From the NCBI GenBank assembly GCA_963556495.2, contig OY747716.1:9483071-9547070 (forward strand): DNA of 64,000 nt. The letters run 5' to 3'. This DNA comes from Valencia hispanica. Its lineage: Eukaryota > Chordata > Actinopteri > Cyprinodontiformes > Valenciidae. This document shows positions 23,278 through 34,264 of the stretch, in pieces. The notes below the pieces were generated by a model, which saw only the letters and a list, made by a program, of their open reading frames with translations, was not told the DNA's origin and did no database searches. The number at the start of each line of letters is the position of its first letter. The stretch's first letter is position 1. The position numbers and the translations under genes are program-made.

Positions 23278-23609
23278 CCATGAGTGATAAATACGCAGCA
23301 CATTTTAAGCTACTAAGTTATGTAAGAGTGACCCCGCAGTAAACATACACAATGTCATGCCACATTATGCAAATGCTGTCGGCACTGATGAAGATTCACT
23401 TCCTGTGGTCTGCTAAACACATAAGGTTTAAGTCAGGGGACTTGGCCAAGTCTTCCTCTTCTGGCTGTGTTTAACAGTTAGATGGAGGTTCACACACTGC
23501 TGCTCATATTTGGACCTTCATTTTTTTTATTTTTGCAAGCATGTCACAGATTGGGCTTTTTTAATGCAATGTTTGGAATAAATCACAATAAATGCCTGCT
23601 AGAGCTAAT

Positions 23610-23611
<2 letters not shown>

Positions 23612-23672
<61 letters not shown>
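23612..23672 (+). repeat. (TA)n microsatellite
   Basis: About 61 bp of perfect TA repeat. The Tyr-Ile-rich reading frames across it are artefacts. Confidence 0.97.
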
Positions 23673-23674
<2 letters not shown>

Positions 23675-23944
23675 CACCATGGTAAAGAAGCCACAGCAAG
23701 AGACCATTTTCCGGTCACCCTTCAATATACATGCAGGATATATATTTAGGACATACCATGAATGCTATACACCACTAGCCTTGATGTGCTGCTAATTATG
23801 CCCTTATTTTGTTCATGTTTCAATCAATAAAATAGGTTTCAAGATATTAAATTATTGTCACTGCTTGAACTTTTCAGCATTGTTTTTTTTTTATGTTTGA
23901 GCAGACATACCTGCATACATCAATCATCAAGCATCAAACTCACA

Positions 23945-24790
23945 TACATTTATTATTCACATCACATCACATCAATAATACTTATATTAATAATCAAGGG
24001 GTAGGCTGAAGCAAGAATGCTTGTAATTGCCTACCCGACCACATTTTTGCTTTTTCATGAGATGAAAGATAAAATGTAGATCAGTGTGCAGATGCAGTAT
24101 TGACTAAACTTTTCTTCAAATTAAACAAACAATGCCAAAAATGTAACCAAAGCACAAAAGCAAAACTATACTGTATCTTAGTTGTCACCTGATTGTCAAA
24201 TCAGAAAACCATGTGGCATATACAGAATACTTCAAAATACACAAACTTTTCTATTCATTAGCTATACTTTAGTCTCATACTTTACATACAAACATTTCTT
24301 TTATATATATATTTTTAATTGCTGTAGTGATAACATACCCTTTAATTCCTATTCAATACTTTTCCATAACTTGTGGAAAAGTTCACTCTTTTAGTTACAC
24401 TTAGACTTTTTAATGTAGCTCTTGCACACTGTACTTTTATGTTATACTTGCCCCTTAAATTATATGTTCCCTCTCATTGACTAAACCTTTGTTGAATAGT
24501 ATTGGGTAGATAATTTTTGTTGGCTTTGTATAATAATTGCCCTGTTTTGAATTAAATCTAATTATCTAATTTTAGGATTTTTTTATTAAAAAAAATAATG
24601 TATTCATATGTTCCCTAAATTCAGCATTATGCACAATTCTTTTAGCTTTAAAAAATAAAAATAAAAGTCTGGTTAGTATCAAAAGGTTACTACTATAAAT
24701 ATTTCCCCAAACATCCAAGCAGTAATTCATGTAAGGTAATAATGAGGAATAATACAATATTAGAATGGATTTATAAAATAGCAAGTTTTT
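23945..24790 (-). pseudogene. LINE G reverse transcriptase C-terminal remnant
   Basis: The minus strand at 24572-24784 reads LYYSSLLPYMNYCLDVWGN, then KRIVHNAEFREHMNTLF, typical of the RT thumb/C-terminal region of non-LTR elements unlike LINEs A-F here. Downstream, more matching sequence is broken by many stops. The 3' end near 23945-24050 has 'ggggtaggctgaagcaagaatgc'-type sequence and an (ACATC)n tail. It is heavily decayed. Confidence 0.6.
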
Positions 24791-24959
24791 CAGACAGTTA
24801 TTTTAACAGAAAACTTAACATGATAAATTGAAAAAGTTTTATGATGCAGAGATATTTAGTAATGATGCAAAACACGTTTAATTGTTGTCAGTAAAATGTA
24901 TCCACATGTTCTTATGATTTTCTAATTTTCCAAATGCTCTGATATTTTGATGTACTAAC

Positions 24960-25367
24960 AGGCAAAGTGGCTCTGAATGTCACTGTGGAGGTATATCCCA
25001 TGCTGAAAAAGCACAAACTGAAGACAGGGATACTGTATCTCTAGTTTAGGAGAATCCTGAATTCAGGGGCTGCTGTGGTGCACTGGGAATGTATTAGTTT
25101 ATAACGAGATACAACCACCAGGACACTTTTTCTGAGACTGTAGCTTTGTTGAACATCCTCATAACAACTCCAATGACAACAGCTGAGGCTGAGAGGTGCT
25201 TCTCAACCCTGGAAATAATAAAGACATTCCTGAGAAATCCAATGTGTCAGGAATGTCTAAATGCACTGGCCATGCTTTCCATGGAGAGGGAACTAAGAGA
25301 GGACGAGAGGGTTATAGATCACTTTGCTGCTTTGAAAGAGAGACAAGCAAAGTTCCAGTACAAGTAA
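24960..25367 (+). pseudogene. hAT-superfamily transposase C-terminal remnant
   Basis: The last 73 codons (25146-25367) encode TTPMTTAEAERCFSTLEIIK, then LNALAMLSMERE and HFAALKERQAKFQYK-stop. This is the conserved C-terminal dimerisation region of hAT transposases, close to the ZMYM1-like/DUF4371 group. Upstream, VYPMLKKHKLKT-like codons (about 24990) and TRYNHQDTFSETV (about 25104) are recognisable but separated by stops and frame changes. The N-terminal catalytic parts are absent. Confidence 0.82.
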
Positions 25368-25582
25368 TGCAGGTTGCAGAAGCTTGCTTATGGCACATCC
25401 TACTCACTCTCAGATCTGTATTTATGTCTTCTTTCTCATGGAGCATTAAAGCTGAATACTATTGTGGAAGAATGTAACGTTTATGTGCTTAAAATGCAGC
25501 AAACAACAGAAGAACCCAGAATGTGAACTCTTCATAGGTTACAGAACCAATTGACAGGACTGTTTGTTTTTCTGAGGATGTA

Positions 25583-26976
25583 CAGTTGTGGCCAAAAGTT
25601 TTGAGAATGACACAAATATTAGTTTTCAAAAGGTTTGCTGCAAAACTACTTTTAGATTTTTGTTTCAGTTGTTTCTGTGATGTACTGAAATATAATTACA
25701 AGCACTTTATACGTTTAAAAGGCTTTTATTTACAATTACATGACATTTATGCAAAGAGTCAGTATTTGCACTGTTTGCCCTTCTTTTTCAGGACCTCTGC
25801 AATTCGACTGGGCATGCTCTCAATCAACTTCTGGGCCAAATCCTGACCGATAGCAACCCATTCTTTCATAATCACTTCTTGGAGTTTGTCAGAATTATTG
25901 GGTTTTTGTTTGTCCACCCGCCTCTTGAGGACTGACCACAAGTTCTCAATGGGATTAAGATCTGGGGAGTTTCCAGGCCATGGACCCAAAATTTCCATGA
26001 TTTGGTCCCCGAGCCACTTAGTTATCACTTTTGCCTTATGGCACGGTGCTCTATCGTGCTGGAAAATGCATTGTTCTTCACCAAACTGTTGTTGGATTGT
26101 TGGAAGAAGTTGCTGTTGGAGGGTGTTTTGGTTCCGTTCTTTTTTCATGGCTGTGTTTTTGGGCAAAATTGTAAGTGAGTCCACTCCCTTGGATGAGAAG
26201 CAACCCCACACATGAATGGTCTCAGGATGCTTTACTGTTGGCATGACACAGGACTGATGGTAGCGCTCACCTTTTCTTCTCCGGACAAGCCTTTTTCCAG
26301 ATGCCCCAAACAATTGGAAAGAGGCTTCATGGGAGAATATGACTTTGCCCCAGTCCTCAGCAGTCCATTCACCATACTTTCTGCAGAAGATCAATCTGTC
26401 CCTGATGTTTTTTTTGGAGAGAAGTGGCTTCTTTGCTGCCCTTCTTGACACCAGGCCATCTTCCAAAAGTCTTCGCCTCACTGTGCGTGCAGATGCGCTC
26501 ACACCTGCCTGCTGCCATTCCTGAGCAAGCTCTGCACTGGTGGCACTCCGATCCCACAGCTGAATCCTCTTTAGGAGAAGATCCTGGCGCTTGCTGGACT
26601 TTCTTGGACGCCCTGAAGCCTTCTTAAACAGAATTTAACCTCTTTCCTTGAAGTTCTTGATAATCCTATAAATTGTTGATTTAGGTGCAATTTTAGTAGC
26701 CACAATATCCTTGCCTGTGAAGCCATTTTTATGCAACACAATGATGGCTGCACGCGTTTCTTTGCAGGTCACCATGGTTAGCAATGGAAGAACAACGATT
26801 TCAAGCATCACCCTCCTTTTAACATGTCAAGTCTGCCATTCTAAGGACTATGCAATTCATCTGATCACTGTTCATAACATTCTTGAGTATATGCAAATTG
26901 CTATTATAAAAACTTGAGCAGCAACTTTTCCAATTTCCAATATTTATTCAATTCTCAAAACTTTTGGCCACGACTG
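25583..26976 (-). mobile_element. Tc1/mariner element, copy 2, complete end to end
   Basis: The inverted termini (CAGTTGTGGCCAAAAGTTTT at 25583; complement ending CTTTTGGCCACGACTG at 26976) are flanked by TA duplications at 25581-25582 and 26977-26978. It is 1394 bp long. Relative to copy 1 it lacks 137 bp of 5' untranslated sequence. Its transposase is inactivated, so it could move only with enzyme supplied in trans. Confidence 0.96.
25759..26775 (-). pseudogene. Tc1-like transposase, DD35E spacing, catalytic Asp lost
   Basis: The C-terminal 247 codons are open (25759-26502). SARTVRRRLLEDG is the second HTH. The catalytic core carries IFSHEASF (first triad residue is His, codon CAT), FQHDRAPCH (second Asp) and SPDLNPIENLW (Glu). 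Thirty-five residues separate the second Asp from the Glu, one more than classical Tc1 DD34E. Upstream, a TAA interrupts the N-terminal HTH/GRPRK region (after KER, near 26637). Copy 1 keeps GAT at the position where this copy has CAT, so D-to-H is a secondary loss. It is inactive for two reasons. Confidence 0.93.
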
Positions 26977-26978
26977 TA

Positions 26979-29052
26979 CAGACAACTGATTCAATACTGA
27001 TTGGGTTTTCTCATTATATTTTCTCTATGCTGATTTTTTTGTTCAACCTGTTCATCAAGGTTCATGTTTTTCGATGGTCATAGATTTTATAGGTACAGGC
27101 ATGTATCTATGAGAAATGTTATATCAGTTTCCAATATCAACTTCACATGATTGGAAAAAAAACTAATTTGATGTAAATATGAGTTTCATGTCAGCATTAA
27201 AATCTTGTTTGACTTTGGAACATGTTTGTGTTTTAGACTCAAGGTGATCATTTCTGATTTTACTTTACTGTTACATTGAAGTATAATAACTCACTAAAGA
27301 GCCAAAAATAAATGTATTGATTATGAATCTACTGGCTGACTCAGACACCAGTATGTAGAGCCATAAGTGAGATCTTAATGTAGTTTTGTCATCATAAGTA
27401 TTGTCCCCCTGATCCTTTTCTCTCTGATCTGTTCCATGTTATCTGTAACCTTCACTTAGCAATTATGGACTGCTAGTTGATGTAAATTCTCAATAACATA
27501 TACTGACGTTTCAGGTTTAAAATGTGACAAAATGTTACTATGAAGGCAGTGCAACATTAGCTTAGAAAACTTCAGAGAAAACTTCTGTTTTCAGAAATGT
27601 TTTATCGCCATCAATGTGTGAAAAGGTTCACAACATTAGGAAATTGCTGCATAAAACATAAAATAAACACTTCTAATCATGCAATAATAAGCAGATGTTT
27701 CATAATGACCCAAAAAGTGTTATCAAAGTCACCTCTTTCCCCTCCTTTCCAGGCCAGCAGACTGTTAAGAACCATATTGTTGTTGTAGACAGGCGAACAC
27801 AAGGGTGGACCTTTGTGAGTCCAGAGAGCGACAGGCAGTCCTCCTGCATCATTAACCCAGTTTGTTGTGAAGACCCGTTGCTATTGTGAGCTTGTGTTTT
27901 TGGCAAGCTGCGTTATCAGTAGTGATGGGGAGAGTGATTGCATCTTCATGGTAGGGGGGGGAGGGGGGGGGGGCATTTCCACAGCCCATCTATCACAGCT
28001 GCAGATAAACAGATGGAAGAATGGATGTACAGACTAAGCAGGCTTTCCATTAAAACCAAGGCAGAAACGTTACAGATGCCCTCCAGGCAAGATCCATTAA
28101 AGGAAGCTTAAATCTTTTAGATCAAAAGTCAGTAGGATTCCAGCTGGTATTGATGCCCACACATATTGCTGTTGATATAGAATAGATCAATTAGGCTGTC
28201 ATATTTGATTAGAATAAATATATATTTTGCTTTATTTATATTGCATTAGGCTGCATGATCAGATGCAATACTATTTTAAACACTCGTTCTAATGATGAGG
28301 AATACTAAATATTCTGCTAATTATATGAATGTCTTACTTAACCTCTTATCTCTACACCAAGAAGCAAAAGTTTCCAGCACTATACTGATACTAAAAAATA
28401 TTTGACACTATTTTCAATACTGGTGTAACACTTTTTCAAATTACAGGTTACTTTCAGTTAGGAGCAAATGAATGCATTTCGTTTCATAATGAGAGTGTTT
28501 TACTTCCTTAATTAGAGCAGAATAAGTAGAGGACAATTTAGCCTGTCTTAAGAAAAATATGTTACTTAAGTGCCACTTCCCTGTTTTGCAAAACAATACA
28601 CAAGATAACACGTTATATAAGAGTTATTAGCCTTTATGAAAGTGTCTACCTTTGAGGCAGTCGTGTTAAAAATTGCTTATCTTAAGTGTGCCACTGTCAG
28701 TTTGCTGTTGATACAGACCCGGCGACAGAAACAAATAATAGGGAGGCATATTTTTTCAACAGTATTCCAACTGTGTTTTTTGTTTGTTTTTACAACTAAG
28801 GGACAATTTATGGATCATGCCAAGTCCTGTCCAAGGAATACTCTTTATTAAAACCCATTGACTACTGGTGAATAGTATCAGGAACCCTGTAAGCATAAAG
28901 CACATAAAGAAAATGAAAAAAAAATTCAAATCAATATTTTAATTGAAATATTACTTTGTTTGGTAAAGGTGATGGATTATTTTTTTCATTCAATTCTTGG
29001 TCACCTTAGTGTTGAAATAGTAGCCACTTTGACTAATTCTATTACCAGACAT
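26979..29052. other. Non-coding stretch, no element recognised
   Basis: No supported gene. The only notable feature is the G-rich run at 27954-27973. Confidence 0.4.
27954..27973 (+). repeat. G-run, possible G-quadruplex
   Basis: Nineteen Gs in 20 bases with one interrupting A. It could fold as a G-quadruplex, or be a slippage-prone mononucleotide tract. Confidence 0.85.
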
Positions 29053-29887
29053 GATTCAATTCAATTCAATTCAGTTTATTTATATAGCGCCAATTCACAA
29101 CAGATGTCATCTCAAGGCACTTAACAAGAAGTCATTTCAATACATTTATACAAACATTCCAATCAGTTAAAAAGTTTCCTATTTAAGGAATCCCAGCAGA
29201 TTGCGTCAGTCATTGGCGTGAGGTTGGGCCCCGTTGATGCAGACTTTCCAACCACAGCAATCCTTCAGCAATCCCTCATACTGAGCAAGCATGTAGCGAC
29301 AGTGGAGAGGAAAAACTCCCCTTTAACAGGAAGAAACCTCCAACAGAACCAGGCTCAGTAGGAGCGGCCATCTGCCACCACCATCTGGGGGTTTGAGAAG
29401 ACAGAGCAGAGAAAGAAGGAACAGAAGATCCGATATAAGAGTACTCTCTATGTTACAAAAGTAAAAAGTTGATAACAGGACACAGTGGATGTTCAGTTAC
29501 TGGGAGCACCATCCCAGTCGATGCCCCCCGTCCAACAGGGCATTCCAGCCACGCAGGATACCAGACCAGGTATATCTTCTATGGAGAGAAAAACACTGAG
29601 AGAACACAAAGTTAACAGTCGAAATAACAGAATGTACTGTAATACAACTGGAGGGTAGTAGTAGAAAAGGAAGTAGCAGAGTGAAGAAAAATTGGTAAGT
29701 CTGTCCTCCAGCAGTCTAAGCCTATAGCAGCATATCTACAGAGATAGCTCAGGATGACCTAAGCCACTCTAACTATGAGCTTTATCAAAAAGGAAAGTTT
29801 TAAGCCTGGCCTTAAAAGTAAACAGAGTGTCTGCCTCACGGACTGGGAAGCTGGGAGCTGGTTCCACAGGAGAGGAGCCTGATAACT

Positions 29888-30127
29888 TCCTTGCATAGTT
29901 CATCTACACTCCGCCAAATGTCCTTTTTTACTTTTTCTTTTAACTGTGTGTGTGCATGAGAGTTGGGTTGGGGGGAGGGGGGTATAACTGTGACCATGCT
30001 TTTAAATCTGTGGGGGAGGGAAGGGAAGGTTGTTTTATGTGGGGTAATTTAATCTGTAAAGCACTTTGTGATGCAACTTCTTGTATGAAAAGCGCTTTAT
30101 AAATAAAGTTTGATTTGATTTGATTTG
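29888..30127 (+). mobile_element. Nested 5'-truncated retroelement with (TTTGA)n tail
   Basis: A 240-bp insert interrupts the LINE A ORF2 end, in the codons before 'aaaagatctgcc'. It ends GCGCTTTATAAATAAAGTTTGATTTGA-like and is flanked by AACT at 29884-29887 and 30128-30131. The 3' end style is LINE-like. No coding part remains. Confidence 0.82.
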
Positions 30128-30131
30128 AACT

Positions 30132-33006
30132 AAAAGATCTGCCTCCCATTCTACTTTTAGAAATCCTAGGAACTACAAGTAAACCTGCAGTCTGAGAGCG
30201 AAGTGCTCTGTTGGGAACATATGGAACAATTAGATCTCTGATGTATGATGGAGCTTGATTATTAAGGGCTTTGTATGTAAGAAGAAGGATCTTAAATTCT
30301 ATTCTGGATTTAACAGGGAGCCAATGAAGGGAAGCTAAAACAGGAGAAATGTGATCTCTCTTTTTAATATTCATCAGAACTCTTGCTGCCGCATTTTGGA
30401 TCAACTAAAGGCTTTTAATGGCATTTTGTGGACTACCTGATAGTAAAGAATGACAGTAGTCCAGCCTTGAGGTAACAAATGCATGGACTAGTTTATCAGC
30501 AACACTCCTGGAGAGGATGTTTCTAAATTTAGCAATATTCCGGAGGTGAAAGAAGGAAATCCTAGAAACCTGTTTAATATGGGATTTAAATGTCAAGTCT
30601 TGGTCAAAAATAACGCCGAGGTTCTTTACATTATTATTGGGGGCCAATTTAATGCCATCCAGATGAAGTGATTGACTAATCAGTTTCTTTTTTATAAATT
30701 CTGGTCCAAAGACAGCAACTTCTGTCTTGTCAGAATTTAAAAGCAAAAAGTTTAGGGTCATCCATGTTTTTATGTCTTCCAGACATGCCTGGAAACTACC
30801 TAACTGACTGGGTTCGTCAGGATTTATGGATAAATATAGTTGTTTATCATCAGCATAGCTGTGGAAATCTATCCCATGATGTCTAATGATTCTACCAATT
30901 GGAAGCATATATATGGTGAAAAGAATTGCTCCAAGCACAGAACCCTGTGGAACTCCACAAGTAACCCTTGAGAGTGAAGAAGATTGATCATTTAGATGAA
31001 CAAACTGGAATCTGTCAGACAAATATCATTTAAACCAGCCTAGTGCTGTTCTTTTGATCCCTGCAACATGTTCAAGCCTTTCTAAGAGAATATTATGATC
31101 GACTGTGTCAAAAGCAGCACTGAGATCTAACAAAACCAGAACAGACACAAGTCCATTTTCTGAGGCCATGAGAATATCATTAGTAACCTTCACCAGTGCT
31201 GTTTCAGTGCTATGATGAGCTCTAAAACCTGACTGAAACTCTTCAAACAGCTCGTTACTGTTTAGATGCTCACAGACTTGATTAGCAACAATTTTCTCAA
31301 GGATTTTGGATAAGAAAGTAAGGTTAGATATAGGTCTGTAATTCACTAAGTCATCTTGATCAAGGGAAGGTTTCTTGAGTAAAGGTTTAATTACAACTAT
31401 TTTAAATTCCTGTGGTATGTATCCGTTTACTAAGGATCGATTCATCATATCCAAAATGGGGCCAGGAACCAAATGGAAGACTTCTTTAAATAATTTGGTT
31501 GGGATTGGGTCCAACATACAAGTTGAAGGTTTAGATGAGGCTAATATTTTTGATAATTCTGAAAGCTCGACTGAATAAAAACAGCCTAAGCACAAATGAG
31601 GTTCTACAGTTCTTTCCGTTGCTGCCTAATTTACTGAGGAACCAGTAATCATGTCTGGGAGGATGCCAATGATTTTATTTTTAATAGTATTAATTCTTTT
31701 TATGAAGAATCCCATAAAATCATCACTGCTAAGAGCTGGGGGAATAGTTGGCTCAACAGAGCTATGACTCTGTGTAAGTTTGGCAACTGTACTAAAAAGA
31801 AACCTAGGATTGTTTTTATTCGCCTCTATTAATGATGAAAAATATGCTGTTCTAGCTTGTCGAAGGCTCTTTTTATACAGTAGTAGACTGTTATTCCATG
31901 TTAAATAGGAATCCTCTAGATGTGTAGAGCCCATTTCCTCTCCAACTTCTTAGTATTCTGCTTTAAAGTACGTAACTCTGCGTTAAACCAAGGAGTCAGC
32001 CTCCTATGGCTAGCCACTTTCTTTTTTAAGGGGGCTACACTATCTAATGCCAAACGCAATAAGGAAGTAACGCTGTGAACCAGACCATCAATTTCTGAAG
32101 GGTTAGAGATAGAATTGCTGCCATCCACTGTGTTACTCTAAGACACTGAGGAAAGTAAGAATGGAACAGATTCTTTAAAATTGTTACAGCATTGTCTGAT
32201 AAAGCTCTACTATAATGAAATTTTCTTTCAGATTTAAGATGGTCAGTTAAAGTAAATTCAAAAGTTATTAAGAAGTGGTCAGACAGGACCGGGTAATGTG
32301 TAATTTCCTCACACTCAATACCGTATGTCAGTACAAGGTCCAAAGTGTGTTTGCCGGAGTGGGTTGATCCGGGTACTTTTTGAGTAAAGCCAATTGAGTC
32401 TAAAATAGCACTAAAGGCTGCATTTAGGCTATCACTTTCAGTATCCACATGAATATTGAAGTCCCCCACTATAATGACCCTATCAGTATTTAAAACTAAA
32501 TCAGATAAAAAATGTGAGATCTGATCCAAGAATTGAGAGTAAGGGCCTGGTGGATGATACAAAACCACAAACAAAAAGGGTCTTAATGTTTTGCAACTTG
32601 AATGAGGAAAATTAAGGGTTAGATGTTCAAAAGAACTGTAGCTATCAATTGGTCTGGGACTAATTAGTAAATCAGAACGAAAAATGGTTGCAACTCCTCC
32701 TCCTCGCCCAGTACTTCTAGGAATGTGAAAATTTAAATGACTGGAAGGAGTTGACTCATTTATACTGACATAACCCTCCTGCTGCAACCAGGTTTCTGAG
32801 AGACAAAGCAAATCAATGTGATTATCACAAATCAAGTCATTTACTAACAAAGTCTTTGAAGAGAGAGATCTTATGTTTAATAAGCCACATTTAATAGATT
32901 TATTTTTCTGTTCAGTCAAAGTTGTATTTATCTTTATTAGATTTCTATAATTTGCTTTTGTTGGCTTAACTTTTAATCCATTTAATTTTGGCCGTGGGCA
33001 AGACAT
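30132..33006 (-). pseudogene. LINE A ORF2: endonuclease and reverse transcriptase, broken
   Basis: The N-terminal APE-type endonuclease (32044-33006) shows [43 protein letters not shown] and [10 protein letters not shown]. The RT follows: [34 protein letters not shown], motif [24 protein letters not shown], and active site YADD. Frameshifts near 32128 and 31930, a TAA just upstream of codons near 31626, a TGA near 31023 and a TAG (CAG-to-TAG) near 30405 break it. The 3' end of the frame is interrupted by the nested insert at 29888. All catalytic motifs remain readable, suggesting modest age. Confidence 0.92.
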
Positions 33007-33099
33007 TGTTTCTATAGGGTAATGGGTGGGTAACAGTACAGAAGCAGCGGAGAGGTGGGTTAAACTACGACCCTGCTTCCTGGTCTGGACCCTGGGTTG

Positions 33100-33984
33100 T
33101 CAGTGTTTTGGAGGACTAATAAATTCAACCATATTCCTTGAAAGAAGAGCTGCTCCATCCAAAGTGGGATGGATACCGTCTCTCCGGATCAGACCAGGTT
33201 TTCCCCAAAAAGTTTGCCAGTTATCAATGTAGCCCACATCGTTTGCAGGACACCACCTAGACAACCATTGATGGAATGACAGCATGCGGCTAAACATGTC
33301 GTTACTGGTCCGATCAGGCAGGGGACCAGAAAAGATTACAGAGTCTGACATTGTTTTGGCAAACTTACACACCGAAGCAACACTAATTTTAGTGACCTCC
33401 GATTGGCGTAACCGGGTGTCATTACCGCCAGCGTGAATAACAATCTTACTATATTTACGCTCATCTTTAAACAGCAGTTTCAGGTAGGATTTGATGTCGC
33501 CCGTTCTGGCCCCTGGCAAGCATTTGACTATGGTCAATGGTGTCTCTAATGCCACGTTTCTGACTATGGAGCTGCCAATTACCAGGGTCGGCTTCTCAGC
33601 GGGTGTGTCGCTGAGCGGGGAAAATCTGTTAGAAGCGCGGACCGGTTGGTGGTGGCCCGTGGGCTGGGCCCTAGAACTATGCGTCCTACGTACAGTCACC
33701 CAGCCGGCCTGGGGTCCCGGCTGCGCGGGCTCTACCGGAGGACAGCTAGGGGGTTCTATCCTTGTTGGCTCCATGCTGGCTAATGGGCTACGGCTATCTG
33801 CTGGTTTTTCAACAGCGCGGAGCCGTGCTTCTAATTCTGATACCCTCGCCTCCAAAGCTACAAAAATATTACATTTATTACAGTTACCATTTTCACTAAA
33901 GGAGGCAGGGAAGTAACTAAACATCTGACAGAGAGAGCAAGAGAGAAGAGAAGAGTTAGAGACAGGAAAAAGAAGAGTAGCCAT
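33100..33984 (-). CDS. LINE A ORF1: coiled coil plus SGNH esterase-like protein
   Basis: An open frame of 294 codons. The N-terminal Cys pairs (CSLCQ, CNKC) could bind metal, followed by a coiled coil ([18 protein letters not shown], about residues 42-60), a Pro-rich linker (about 68-120), then an SGNH-hydrolase fold. Block I is VIGSSIVRN (nucleophile Ser, about 137), the Asn block is HAGGNDTR, and the Asp-His block is [16 protein letters not shown]2/CR1 ORF1 proteins of this design bind RNA and carry an esterase. It ends 94 bp before the ORF2 ATG. All catalytic residues are present, although ORF2 of the same copy is dead. Confidence 0.88.
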   Translation of the reverse strand: MATLLFPVSNSSLLSCSLCQMFSYFPASFSENGNCNKCNIFVALEARVSELEARLRAVEKPADSRSPLASMEPTRIEPPSCPPVEPAQPGPQAGWVTVRRTHSSRAQPTGHHQPVRASNRFSPLSDTPAEKPTLVIGSSIVRNVALETPLTIVKCLPGARTGDIKSYLKLLFKDERKYSKIVIHAGGNDTRLRQSEVTKISVASVCKFAKTMSDSVIFSGPLPDRTSNDMFSRMLSFHQWLSRWCPANDVGYIDNWQTFWGKPGLIRRDGIHPTLDGAALLSRNMVEFISPPKH

Positions 33985-34264
33985 AGCCGCAATGTAGCTA
34001 AGCTAACTGAGCTAGCGAAACCTTACCACCCCAAGAAAAGCTGTGTGAAACACAAGTAGTTCCCAAAACGTAAGGTACACCACCACAAAACGTGTTTTTT
34101 AGTGTGCTTGTGTGTTAAAATAACTTAGAGAGGCCTCAGCACAGAGAAAACAAGATCAATTCAAGAGAGTCTTAACAACAGCTCCACGGAGCACAACAGT
34201 GAGAACAGGAAATGACGCAATATGGCTTACCCCTTCACAGAGTACCAACCAATACTTCTTGTTC

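Larger units (their letters stand above)
29053..34260 (-). mobile_element. LINE A: nearly complete L2/CR1-type retrotransposon
   Basis: In minus orientation: a GC-mixed 5' UTR (about 33985-34260, 5' limit uncertain), ORF1 (33984-33100), ORF2 with endonuclease and RT (33006 to about 30132), a long 3' UTR, and a tail of AATTC repeats at 29053-29075. The total is about 5.2 kb, including a nested 240-bp insert at 29888-30127. 3' parts of the same family occur at 3680, 8833, 37832, 40291 and 47206. The clade is inferred from the ORF1 esterase and APE-type endonuclease. Confidence 0.9.

Noticed and set aside
23482..23795. Open frames rich in Tyr-Ile across (TA)n
   Set aside because: They arise from translating the TA dinucleotide repeat. 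The same holds for 50366-50754 and 37705-37899.
33491..33916. 141-codon plus-strand frame opposite LINE A ORF1
   Set aside because: Antisense of the esterase ORF, without any recognisable domain.
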